Shown one piece after another: positions 26,078 to 34,831 of a DNA stretch of 64,000 nucleotides. The notes under the pieces are model-generated. The model saw nothing but the letters and a program-made list of their open reading frames with translations. It was not told where the DNA came from and did no database searches. The stretch covers positions 62,001 to 126,000 of the forward strand of contig NZ_LT984798.1 of NCBI RefSeq assembly GCF_900243745.1, in the 5' to 3' direction. A program made the position numbers and the translations under genes. Position 1 is the stretch's first letter. Every line of letters starts with the position of its first letter. Origin of the DNA: Desulfovibrio sp. G11. GTDB lineage: Bacteria; Desulfobacterota; Desulfovibrionia; Desulfovibrionales; Desulfovibrionaceae.

Positions 26078-26362
26078 ATGGCGACGATGACTGACGCTTT
26101 GGGTATGATTGAAACCCGTGGGCTTGTGGGTGCTGTAGAGGCTGCTGACGCCATGGTGAAAGCTGCCAACGTAACCCTGATCGGCCGTGAGCAGGTGGGT
26201 TCAGGCCTTGTGACTGTGATGGTTCGTGGCGATGTGGGCGCTGTAAAGGCTGCCACCGATGCCGGTGCCGCCGCCGCTTCGCGCGTGGGCGACCTGGTGA
26301 GCGTACACGTGATTCCCCGTCCCCATGAAGAAGTGGAAATGATTCTGCCCAAATGCAAGTAA
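26078..26362 (+). CDS. BMC-H hexameric shell protein, near-duplicate
   Basis: A 94-residue shell hexamer of the PduA/EutM type, almost the same as the protein at 22026-22313. The two differ at the termini, in GREQVGSG versus GRSQVGGG and in the DLVSV/ELVSV segment. AAGGAG lies eight bases upstream. A spacer of about 190 bp without a gene precedes it. The cutN position follows from gene order. Confidence 0.93.
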   Translation: MATMTDALGMIETRGLVGAVEAADAMVKAANVTLIGREQVGSGLVTVMVRGDVGAVKAATDAGAAAASRVGDLVSVHVIPRPHEEVEMILPKCK

Positions 26363-26446
26363 GGCCGGGCAAGGCTTTACTGACCAGACCACACGACGGT
26401 AACGCGGGGGCTTTCTTCCGCCCCCGCGTACGCCTCGGAGGATAAC

Positions 26447-27553
26447 GTGACCCAGTTCTACGGAAAGACGAAAATCTGCTACGGCCCTTACGCGCTGGAA
26501 ACCCTTGAAAGTTTCCCCGCCAGTCACGCCTTTGTGGTAACTGACCCCTTTATGGTCAAAAGCGGCTTTGCCGACCAGGCTGTAAGCCACTTGAAACGTA
26601 AAGGGATAGGCTTCAGCATTTTTTCAGGTGTGGAGCCGGACCCCACACTGCAGGCCGTGGTAGAAGCCACGGGACATTTTCTGCGCAGCAAGGCAGACAT
26701 GATTCTTGCTCTCGGCGGCGGCTCGGCCATTGACATGGCCAAAGCCATCTCCTACTTCGGGCACAAAGCCGCCCGCGACCGCAAGGCCATGCTGGTGGCC
26801 ATTCCCACTACCAGTGGCACCGGGTCAGAAGTAACCTCCATCGCCGTCATCACCGACAAGGTCAATGCGGTCAAGATTCCTCTTAATGACGAGTTGCTCA
26901 TTCCGGACGCGGCCATCCTTGACGCCCGCTTCACACGCACCGTACCGCCGCATGTGACCGCCTCCACCGGAATGGACGTGCTCACTCACGCTGTGGAGGC
27001 CTACACCTCGCGCCACAGCAACGTTTTTACGGCCATATATGCCGAACGGGCCATACGCAACGTCTTTACCTACCTGCACCGCGCCTACGAGCAGGGTGAC
27101 GACATGGTAGCCAGAGACAACATGCTCATAGGTTCCTGCATGGCCGGTCTGGCCTTCACCAACAGCGGGCTTGGCATTACGCACAGCATGGCCCACAGCC
27201 TTGGCGGCCAGTTCCACATTCCTCACGGCCTGGCTAACGCGGTGCTGCTGCCCATTGTCATTGACTTCAACAGCTTTGATGCGGGCGTGAAATATCGCGA
27301 AATCGCCGAAATGGCAGGCTTGCCCGCCGCCACCGTGGAAGAAGGAACCCGCAATCTGGTGGCAGCCGTGCGCGACCTCAACGCTTCGCTGGGCATTCCC
27401 GCTCGCGTGAGGGAACTCAAGGTTGATGAAGGCGAGTACCGCCGCAATCTTGACGCCATGGCCACCAATGCCCTTGAGGACATCTGCACGCAAAGCAATC
27501 CGCGCATGCCCTCGCACGATGATATTGTGAGCCTGTTCGAGCGCGTCTGGTAA
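26447..27553 (+). CDS. cutO: Iron-type alcohol dehydrogenase
   Basis: Reduces acetaldehyde to ethanol with NADH and so regenerates NAD+ for CutF. The 368-residue protein belongs to the group III iron-dependent dehydrogenases. NAD contacts are GGGSAIDMAKAISY and TTSGTGSE; metal ligands fall in GMDVLTHAVEAY (Asp and His), HSMAHSLGG and HIPHGLAN. The start is GTG at 26447 with GGAGG nearby. No encapsulation tail is obvious. The name follows gene order and the published alcohol dehydrogenase name. Confidence 0.94.
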   Translation: MTQFYGKTKICYGPYALETLESFPASHAFVVTDPFMVKSGFADQAVSHLKRKGIGFSIFSGVEPDPTLQAVVEATGHFLRSKADMILALGGGSAIDMAKAISYFGHKAARDRKAMLVAIPTTSGTGSEVTSIAVITDKVNAVKIPLNDELLIPDAAILDARFTRTVPPHVTASTGMDVLTHAVEAYTSRHSNVFTAIYAERAIRNVFTYLHRAYEQGDDMVARDNMLIGSCMAGLAFTNSGLGITHSMAHSLGGQFHIPHGLANAVLLPIVIDFNSFDAGVKYREIAEMAGLPAATVEEGTRNLVAAVRDLNASLGIPARVRELKVDEGEYRRNLDAMATNALEDICTQSNPRMPSHDDIVSLFERVW

Positions 27554-27631
27554 ATACAGGCCGAAAACCCACAGGATAAAAGCCATCGCCTGCGCGCGCC
27601 AGACGCATGCGCAGAAACGGCCCGGATTTCA

Positions 27632-27657
27632 GACCGGAGAAACCTGTTTCTCCGGTC
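27632..27657. repeat. 11-bp perfect hairpin between cutO and the RnfC-like gene
   Basis: GACCGGAGAAA pairs exactly with TTTCTCCGGTC around a CCTG loop. GC-rich bases, not T, follow on the plus strand, so it is not a clear terminator. It sits in a gene-free gap of about 290 bp and could protect or process the message, or mark the end of one transcript. Confidence 0.6.
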
Positions 27658-27844
27658 GGGCAGAAAACTGCCGCACAGGATTGAACTGCAGAGTATTTTG
27701 CGATCAAGGTTGTCTTCAGCAGCGGTAAAGACTGCGCGGGCGGCCTTATCCCGCCTTGCTGCGCGGGGCTTCGCACCGTCAGGCACTGCGCCTTGCACGG
27801 AATTTTCAATGATGAAATGCTCTAAAATCACCCGAGAGGAAACC

Positions 27845-29170
27845 ATGGGAAAAGCAATTGTAGACGCCATACGCCAGGCTGGCGTTGTAGGCGCTGGCGG
27901 GGCGGGACTGCCCACCCATGTAAAGGCTGACGCCACGGCGCAAACTGTGCTGGTCAACGGCGCCAGCTGCGAACCCCTGCTCATGAGCGACCCCTACCTT
28001 ATGGAAGAGCAGGTAGACGTCATGCTGCGCGGCCTTGAGGCCATGATGGACTGTACCGGCGCGAACCGTGGTGTTGTCTGCCTTAAGGGCAAACACGCCG
28101 CCGCCATGAAGAGTGTACGCGAAGCCGTGGCCCGACGCGGGCAAGGCCGCCTTGAAGCGTTTGAAATGGGCGACTTCTACCCTGCCGGCGACGAACAGGT
28201 TATGGTTTACGAAGTGCTGGGCGGCATTGTACCCGAGCGCGGTATACCGCTGCAGATCGGCGCTGTGGTCAGCAACGTGGAAAGCCTTTTCAATATTGCT
28301 CACGCGCTGGACGGCAAGCCTGTCACCCACCGTTACCTTACGGTCGGTTGTGAAGTGGTCCGGCCCATGGTGGTGCGGGTACCTGTAGGAACCCGTGTGG
28401 CCGAAGTGCTCAATTTTGCCGGTGGAACCACCATCAGCGAATACCGCGTGGTGGACGGCGGTCCCATGATGGGCCGTGTGCTGCCCGATGCGGACCAGCC
28501 GGTTACAAAAACCACCAGCGGTCTGCTGGTACTGCCGCCGGACCATAATGTGGTGAACCGCAAGGTAATGGACCCGCATGTGGTCAAGCGCCTCACAAAC
28601 ACCGTATGCTGTCAATGCTCTCAATGCACGGACCTCTGCCCCCGCAACCTGCTCGGGCACAAGTTGCACCCGCACAAGCTCATGCGTGTTCTCGACGGGC
28701 AGACCATCAGCAATCCTGTGGCGAAAGAGGCCCTGCTCTGCTCCGAATGCGGCATTTGTGAAAAGTTCGCCTGCCCTATGGGTCTTTCACCTCGTGAAGT
28801 CAATGCCATGCTCAAGCAGGAGCTTATGAAGGCAGGCATCAAATGGGAATATGACGGACGTCCCCTTGCCACATCCCGCTTTCGCGAGGAACGCCGCATC
28901 CCCACAAGCCGCCTTGTGAGCCGTCTCGGCCTGGCGGATTACGAGGCCCATCCCCCATTTGCCGGGGACTTTGAGCCGACAGAGGTACGTATTCCGCTGA
29001 AGCAGCATATCGGCGCTCCCGCCCTGTCTGTGGTTTCTGTGGGCCAGAGCGTCAATGTGGGCGATCTTATCGGCGAAATCCCCGAAGGGGCTATGGGCGC
29101 ACGCGTACATGCCAGTATCAAAGGTACGGTCAGCGCGGTTGAAAACGGCATCATCACCATCAAGGCCTGA
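27845..29170 (+). CDS. RnfC/PduS-like iron-sulfur flavoprotein
   Basis: A 441-residue protein of the RnfC/NuoF group, close to PduS, which oxidises NADH and passes electrons to cobalamin or a shell protein. The N-terminal nucleotide/FMN domain contains VVGAGGAGLPTHVK and VNGASCEP. Two ferredoxin clusters follow: CCQCSQCTDLCPRN and CSECGICEKFACPMG. The C-terminal barrel ends at INGTV-like GTVSAVENGIITIKA. No cobalamin enzyme is present here, so it may pass electrons across the shell with the PduT-like protein behind it. I start at MGKAIV, with GAGAGGA upstream; an upstream extension has no site. Confidence 0.88.
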   Translation: MGKAIVDAIRQAGVVGAGGAGLPTHVKADATAQTVLVNGASCEPLLMSDPYLMEEQVDVMLRGLEAMMDCTGANRGVVCLKGKHAAAMKSVREAVARRGQGRLEAFEMGDFYPAGDEQVMVYEVLGGIVPERGIPLQIGAVVSNVESLFNIAHALDGKPVTHRYLTVGCEVVRPMVVRVPVGTRVAEVLNFAGGTTISEYRVVDGGPMMGRVLPDADQPVTKTTSGLLVLPPDHNVVNRKVMDPHVVKRLTNTVCCQCSQCTDLCPRNLLGHKLHPHKLMRVLDGQTISNPVAKEALLCSECGICEKFACPMGLSPREVNAMLKQELMKAGIKWEYDGRPLATSRFREERRIPTSRLVSRLGLADYEAHPPFAGDFEPTEVRIPLKQHIGAPALSVVSVGQSVNVGDLIGEIPEGAMGARVHASIKGTVSAVENGIITIKA

Positions 29171-29181
29171 GGGGGAAGGGC

Positions 29182-29733
29182 ATGAAATTACGTACTATCG
29201 GCTGCGTTGAGCTGAGCAGCATCGGCATGGGCATTCAAACGGCTGACGAAATGGTCAAGGCCGCCAATGTGGAACTGGTCATGGCCCGCCCCACCTGCCC
29301 CGGCAGGTATCTTGTGATCATCACCGGTGACACGGGCGCGGTGACAAGCTCTGTGCAGACCGGCCTCACACTGGGTGCGGACCTTGTTGTGGACAGCTTC
29401 ATCATTCCCAATGTGCATGAAGATGTTATTCCCGCCATGAACGGTACAGCCATTCAGGGGCGTATCAACGCCCTTGGCGTGATTGAAACCTACACGGCGG
29501 CCTCCTGTGTTCTGGCAGCTGATGCCGCCGCAAAGGCTGGTGATATACGCCTGCTGGAACTGCGCCTCTCTGCCGGACTTGGCGGCAAGGCTTTTGTAAT
29601 CATGACCGGAGAAGTCAGTGCCGTGCAGTCCTCGGTGGATGCTGGCGTTGCCAACGTGACCGAGGGCGGTCCCGTGGTCAGCAAGATTGTCATCCCCTCC
29701 CCCAGTGAGGATCTGAAAAAACAGTTGCTGTAG
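29182..29733 (+). CDS. PduT-like BMC-T shell protein
   Basis: A 183-residue shell protein with two BMC domains. Cys38 in PTCPGRY matches the PduT cysteine that holds a [4Fe-4S] cluster at the three-fold axis. It lies 11 bp behind the RnfC-like gene, which is the usual pairing for a PduS/PduT electron route through the shell. I infer the same role here. Confidence 0.88.
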   Translation: MKLRTIGCVELSSIGMGIQTADEMVKAANVELVMARPTCPGRYLVIITGDTGAVTSSVQTGLTLGADLVVDSFIIPNVHEDVIPAMNGTAIQGRINALGVIETYTAASCVLAADAAAKAGDIRLLELRLSAGLGGKAFVIMTGEVSAVQSSVDAGVANVTEGGPVVSKIVIPSPSEDLKKQLL

Positions 29734-29779
29734 GCCCTACCAGGCCCTGCGGCAACAAGCACGCGACGATGAGGCAAAG

Positions 29780-30127
29780 ATGGAAGAGACCAAACAGCGC
29801 ATCATACAGGAGTATGTGCCGGGCAGACAGATTACCCTGGCGCATCTCATTGCCAGCCCGCAAAAAGGCATCTATCTCAAACTCGGGCTGGATGATGAAT
29901 GCGCTACAGCCATCGGCATTCTGACCATCACTCCCTGCGAAGGCGTGATCGTCGCCGCGGATATAGCCACCAAGGCCGCCAGTGTTGACATCGGCTTTCT
30001 TGACCGCTTCGGCGGCTCCCTGCTGATCACGGGCGATGTGGCCAGCGTGGAGGCAGCCCTGCGCGAAGTATTACAGTATTTCGGCAGTGTACTGCGTTAC
30101 GACCTTACCGACATGACCAGATCCTGA
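29780..30127 (+). CDS. eutS: EutS/PduU-type permuted BMC shell protein
   Basis: A 115-residue shell protein of the circularly permuted EutS/PduU group. It starts with RIIQEYVPGRQITLAHLIASP, the N-terminal strand that forms a beta-barrel over the pore in this group, and continues with AIGILTITPCEGVIVAADIATKA. Its pore may be closed or gated. The gene follows the PduT-like gene after 46 bp and precedes the EutP-like gene by seven bases. Confidence 0.88.
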   Translation: MEETKQRIIQEYVPGRQITLAHLIASPQKGIYLKLGLDDECATAIGILTITPCEGVIVAADIATKAASVDIGFLDRFGGSLLITGDVASVEAALREVLQYFGSVLRYDLTDMTRS

Positions 30128-30134
30128 GGCCCCG

Positions 30135-30569
30135 ATGCGGCGAATCATGATTATGGGCGAACGGGGCGCGGGCAGGCGCAGTCTTGCCCGCGCCCTGGGT
30201 CAGGCCCCTGTGTTCATGCCGCAGCCGCTGGCTGTGGAATACGCGGGGCGCTTTATCATCCCGCCGCCGGAATTTCTTGAAAACAGACGCTTTTACCGTG
30301 CGCTCATCACGACTGCGGCAGATTGTGACAGCCTGCTTTTTATTCAGGACGCCGCACGCAGAACATCCGCGTTTCCTCCCGGGCTTGCCCGTATATTCAA
30401 CCGGCATGTCATAGGCATCATTACTAAAACAGACTTGCCGGACGCTTCTCTGGACCGCGCCGCGCGCTTTCTGCATAATGCCGGTCTGCAAAAAACATAT
30501 GCCCTCAGCGTTGTGAGCGGCGAAGGCATGGACACGCTGAGGCACAACGAACCGGCCCTGTTCGCCTGA
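30135..30569 (+). CDS. eutP: EutP/PduV-like small GTPase-fold protein with altered P-loop
   Basis: A 144-residue protein of the EutP/PduV group, Ras-like in fold; PduV is linked to microcompartment positioning. The P-loop reads GERGAGRRS, so arginine replaces the invariant lysine of GxxxxGK(S/T). The TKTDL nucleotide motif is intact, and YAGRFIIPPPEFLENRRFY follows the usual EutP pattern. Nucleotide binding may be weak or lost. It ends the plus-strand choline operon; no terminator is evident in the 286 bp that follow. Confidence 0.8.
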   Translation: MRRIMIMGERGAGRRSLARALGQAPVFMPQPLAVEYAGRFIIPPPEFLENRRFYRALITTAADCDSLLFIQDAARRTSAFPPGLARIFNRHVIGIITKTDLPDASLDRAARFLHNAGLQKTYALSVVSGEGMDTLRHNEPALFA

Positions 30570-31086
30570 ACCGCAAAGCCGCTTCATCGAGTCAATACCC
30601 AGCGCTGCCGGCTGGCACTCGCGGATTCATTCGTGGCTGCGGTATCTGGTGTGCGTCATCCCACACAGCCTGAATCCGGATAAGTATCTGACGAGTCGCA
30701 ACACGTGCGCTCAGAATGCAGCAGACTGAGACCGCCTATCGGTTGCAATTACTGCCGGTATTTTATATTCCTGTTCCACGCTGATAATTCCCGCCTCTCT
30801 CCTTCCAGCCAGCCTTTCAACCCGTCTCAATTTCCTTTTTGCTCAGGAGTCTGCAATGGATCAAGCTCTCTGGCAGTCAGTCCAGCTATACGGAAACATT
30901 GCCGTCAAACTTGCCGTGGGCCTTGCCACCTTTATATTTGTCTTTCGCACCACAAACCGCTGCCAGCTCACGCAAATGACGCCGGTTGACCTTATAGGCA
31001 ACTTTGTTATGGGCGGGATTTTGGGCGGCGTAATTTACAATCTGGATATCGGCATTACAAAGTTCATTCTTGTTCTTGCCATCTGG

Positions 31087-32346
31087 CATTGCTGTCCGGC
31101 TAAGGGGTAACAAAAAAGTCCAAAATCTCAGCAGTATGTGGTATAAGAAGTTACCACAACAACTTGCCACACAAGGAGATTTTGGACTTGAGCCATCATA
31201 CTACACTCTTCTCTCAACTGCTATCCCTGATACCGGGACATGTTTTTGAAAAACTCGAACGCAAGCACAAAACTGGCCGCTCTTCACGCCAATTTTGATT
31301 CAAGGAGCAATTCACCGTCATGGCCTTTATCCAACTCGCTGCAAGGCGCTCTTTACGCGATGGGCTTCGCGCCTTGGAGGCGGCCAAGAGACGGCTGTAT
31401 CACCTCGGCTTGAAATCAGTAGCGCGTTCCACGGTTGCCGATGCCAACAATTCAAGGCCTGTGGAATTTTTCAAAGACCTGTTCGCTGAAATGTATGGCC
31501 TGTGCCATCTTCGTGCGCCTCGTCACAAATTCCGCTTCAAGTGCAAGCTGTACAGCATGGACGCCACCACCATCAGCCTATGCCTGTCCATCTTTCCCTG
31601 GGCGTCGTTCCGGCGGAACAAGGCTGGCGTGAAAGTAAATACCGTGCTTGACCACGATGGCTACATTCCCGCTTTTCTCGATATCAACAATGCCAAAACC
31701 CACGAAAGCCGCATGGCCAAAAGTCTTTCATTGCCAAAGGGTTCCATCGTCACCTTCGATAAAGGCTATATCTGCTATTCCTGGTTTCGCATGTTGACCG
31801 CGAAGGGCATTTTCTTCGTAACCCGACTGAAGAGCAATGCTGCCTATAAGCTCGTTGATCGCCGCGCCGTAGACCGGAAAACCGGGGTCACGTCCGATCA
31901 CATCATTGACGTGAGCAGCCGGGGAAAAACCACTCGTCTACGCAGAATCGGCTATCGCGATGCGAAAACCGGCAAACGGTACGAATTTTTGACCAACCAT
32001 TTCCGCCTGTCCGCCAAGACAATTGCTGATATCTATAAAGAACGCTGGCAAATTGAAATATTCTTCCGCGAAGTCAAACAAAATCTGCATATTAAAAGCT
32101 TTGTCGGGCGCTCGGAGAATGCGGTGCACATCCAGATTTATACGGCCCTGACCGTGTATTTACTCCTGGCCTATCAGAAATTCCTGAGCAAGCTTGGGCT
32201 GTCGGTGCAACAACTCTCCGAGCTCATTTGCTTGAATCTGTTCGGCAAGGATTCTCTGGAAGAACTTCTGAATCCACGAAGACGAAAAACTATAAACACC
32301 TATAGTTATAGCCTGTTAGCTATGGGGGCTTAACCGGACAACATTG
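31087..32346 (+). mobile_element. IS4-type insertion sequence, copy 2
   Basis: A 1260-bp element with the same ends as copy 1 and a 9-bp target duplication GCCATCTGG at 31078-31086 and 32347-32355. It differs from copy 1 at only a few bases. Confidence 0.95.
31188..32333 (+). pseudogene. IS4-family transposase, copy 2, with premature stop
   Basis: The frame matches copy 1 except that GGA in the RQFGFKEQF segment is TGA here (31296-31298, one G-to-T change). The protein would stop after about 36 residues. An internal ATG at 31320 would allow a 337-residue C-terminal product that still has all three catalytic acids, but no ribosome site is evident. One further change replaces Phe by Ser in QQLSELI. 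Confidence 0.9.
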
Positions 32347-33211
32347 GCCATCTGGCAAGTGCTGATCGTGTCGGTAAATTTTTTACGCATGCGTACAGAA
32401 TCCGGCCGGAAAATGATCGTCGGCTCACCAAGACCTGTTGTTATCAAAGGGAAATTTCTTCAGGAAAAATTTGTTGAAGCAGGCCTTGATATAGGCGATT
32501 TTGCAACACTCATACGAATGCAGGGCATTCACTCCATGAAAGAAATATGGAATGCCCAGATAGAACCCAACGGCCAGCTTACAGTACAAAAAAAAGAAGA
32601 CCCGCATATCTCCAATGTTGTGCTCAACAATGGCGCCATGGTTGAAGCCGCTCTTGAGGTGATCGACAAGGATGAGGACTGGCTGAAAGCCGAGCTGCAA
32701 AAACAGGGTTACGATTCATACGAAAACATCTTTTTTGCGGAATGGAATGAACACCGTGACGATGTCGGCAAACTTGCCGGAAACCTGTATGTTGTTGAGC
32801 TGGATAACAAAAAAGAAAGTAAAAACAACAATGCGCCCATTCCGCCCCAGCAAAGCGGGCAACCAGTCTGACACGCGCGGCCCCTGATATTGACGTAAGG
32901 ACCATCCGTTCATATGGCTCTTCAGGCCAGCCCAACAACCAGGTCGCCCCGCGGCGGGCTGTAACAAAAACAACATAAAATAGAGGGCGGTATGGGTATA
33001 ATCTCGTGGATAATTTTCGGAGTAGTGGCAGGTGCCATAGCCAAGTTCATCATGCCCGGGCGAATGGAAAACGGATTTGTCATGACATCCCTGCTTGGCA
33101 TTGTTGGAGCCTGTGTCGGCGGTTTTATAGGTACATCATTGGGCTTTGGAAAAGTTACCGGCTTCAACCTGCCCAGTTTTTTTATTGCCGTGCTCGGGGC
33201 CATGATTGTTT

Positions 33212-34293
33212 CGCGGTTTCAAGTTCAAAGTGCAACACCCAGTCCTTGGGTATTGGCGTCTTCTAAAAAAACTTCATAGGGTGTCTTAAACCCAAGGCAT
33301 TTTCTAGGCCGCCAGTTCAAGCGGCACATTGCCGCTATGATCTCATCTTGCGTGACCGATGCCAAGCTTACCCCCTTGGGGAAGTATTGGCGTAGAAGGC
33401 CATTGGAGTTCTCGTTCAAGCCACGCTCCCACGAATGGTAGGGGTGCGCAAAAAATCCCTGAGCCTCGAGTGTAGCTGACACATCGGCATGGTAGCTGAA
33501 CTCCTTGCCGTTATCATAGGTAATAGTCTGAACAAAGTCCTTAATGGGTGTCAAGAGTCCTTCAATGACCCGCCTTACTTCGCTGGCGCTTTTGTTGGGA
33601 GCCTTGCCAAACAGGAAAAGACGACTTTTACGCTCTGCAAGTGTCACCAAAACGGGGCCTCCTTTACTGCCTTCAACGGTATCAGCCTCCCAATCACCAA
33701 GGCGTGAGCGCTCGGCAACAATGGACGGGCGTATGTCTATGCTGATACGCCCCTTGATTTGACCTCGTCTGTCGGGTTTGCCATATCGTCGTTTGCGTTT
33801 GCGCTGGCAGCGCAAATGGCTGTGCAGCGTTCCTCCTCGTTTTTTGTCCGCCAGAATGTACTGGTAAATCCATTCATGACTGAGGGCAAAACCTTTGCGT
33901 TTGAGAACTCCAGAGATTTGCTCCGGACTGAAGTCCTGGTGCAGACACTGTTCAACATACGTCCATACCTCAAGGCCAATGCGCTTCTTCCCTTTACTGG
34001 TCTGCCTTTTCTGACTGCGCTTGTGTGCCTGCCTGTAGCGGTAGCCACGCGCCCCGGTATTTCGCGCAAGTTCGCGGCTTACAGTTGAGACGCTACGGCC
34101 TATCGCTTTGGCTATGGCCCTCAGTGACGTTCCACTTTTCACTGCCTGGCAGATGTAGTACCGTTCTTCCCTGGCAAGGTGTGCATAGCCCATACGCCCC
34201 TCAATCTTTGGTTGGATGGAGAGGCTAAAGTGCTATACCACCTTGCCTTTTCATTCAACCTTGAGGGTGTTGCACTTGCAAGTTGAATCCGCC
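33212..34293 (-). mobile_element. IS30-family insertion sequence, copy A (intact)
   Basis: A 1082-bp element with ends CGCGGTTTCAAG...GTGCAACACCC and GGCGGATTCAAC...GTGCAACACCC, in inverted orientation. The duplicated target is TTT (33209-33211 and 34294-34296). It sits inside a GlsB-type gene. Copy B at 37313 is nearly identical and in the same orientation. Confidence 0.93.
33225..34193 (-). CDS. IS30-family transposase, copy A
   Basis: A 322-residue DDE transposase. The N-terminal helix-turn-helix reads SLRAIAKAIGRSVSTVSREL. The catalytic acids are in GDWEADTVEG (first Asp), ITYDNGKEF (second Asp) and GLNENSNGLLRQYFPKG (Glu), the standard IS30 signature. The frame is open throughout, so the copy may be functional and could also mobilise copy B. 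Confidence 0.95.
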   Translation of the reverse strand: MGYAHLAREERYYICQAVKSGTSLRAIAKAIGRSVSTVSRELARNTGARGYRYRQAHKRSQKRQTSKGKKRIGLEVWTYVEQCLHQDFSPEQISGVLKRKGFALSHEWIYQYILADKKRGGTLHSHLRCQRKRKRRYGKPDRRGQIKGRISIDIRPSIVAERSRLGDWEADTVEGSKGGPVLVTLAERKSRLFLFGKAPNKSASEVRRVIEGLLTPIKDFVQTITYDNGKEFSYHADVSATLEAQGFFAHPYHSWERGLNENSNGLLRQYFPKGVSLASVTQDEIIAAMCRLNWRPRKCLGFKTPYEVFLEDANTQGLGVAL

Positions 34294-34831
34294 TTTTGAT
34301 TATTTACGGCAAACTTAAAAGCAAATAACCGTTGCAGCATACGAACCATTTATAGCGCGGCTGCCGTGCAGAGCTTGCCACCTCAAGGCCCGTGCGATAC
34401 CAAAGAGCACCCGAGCTTGCCTTGGCGCATACGCATGCTCCCCGCTGACGGCGGTATATTGAGGTCAGCCCTCGCCCGCCCACATGTTAAACGGCTCTGC
34501 TGCATGGCGCCCGGCCGGATAAAAACAGGGGGAAACTGTGGCTGAAAATGCAAACCGTCCGGTAACCGGAACTGAATCTGAAAACCGCCTCCTGCGCGGC
34601 CCTGCCCCCTCAAGGTACGGCCATCCACACGAAAAAGAGATCTTTTCCGACCGGGTAACGTGGTCGCTATTCCTGAGGGCCGCTCTTCTGGTACTGGGTA
34701 TCTGGTCTGCTTCAGCTTTTGGACTGTATGCTTTTACGGAAGATTACAGCAAATCCGGCACATTCGGCGACTCGTTCGGCGTGTTGAACACACTTTTTTC
34801 CGGCCTTGCCTTTGCAGGAATTATCGTTTCC

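Larger units (their letters stand above)
30856..32871 (+). pseudogene. YetF/DUF421 membrane protein gene, split by IS4-type copy 2
   Basis: The 5' part (30856-31086) encodes two to three membrane segments (WQSVQLYGNIAVKLAVGLAT, PVDLIGNFVMGGILGGVI). The 3' part (32356-32871) encodes the soluble DUF421 domain (VVIKGKFLQEKFVEAGLD). Removing the element and one copy of the 9-bp duplication GCCATCTGG restores a 248-residue frame through LAIW-QVLIV. The family is found in spore-formers and other bacteria, with unclear function. The intact start has GCTCAGGAG upstream. A truncated product of 84 residues could still be made from the first part. Confidence 0.88.
32992..34328 (+). pseudogene. GlsB/YeaQ/YmgE-type membrane protein gene, split by IS30 copy A
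   Basis: The first 220 bp encode a small protein with three hydrophobic helices (GIISWIIFGVVAGAIAKFI, SLLGIVGACVGGFIGT and PSFFIAVLGAMIV). Removing IS30-A with one copy of the 3-bp duplication TTT joins this to 34297-34328 and ends LIIYGKLKSK-stop. The restored protein has 83 residues, the usual length of this stress-associated family. As it stands the frame reads into the element and ends after 95 codons. Confidence 0.88.

Noticed and set aside
27698-27844. An N-terminal extension of the RnfC-like protein
   Set aside because: Ala/Arg-rich with no family similarity; the internal ATG at 27845 has a good ribosome site and the normal N-terminus.
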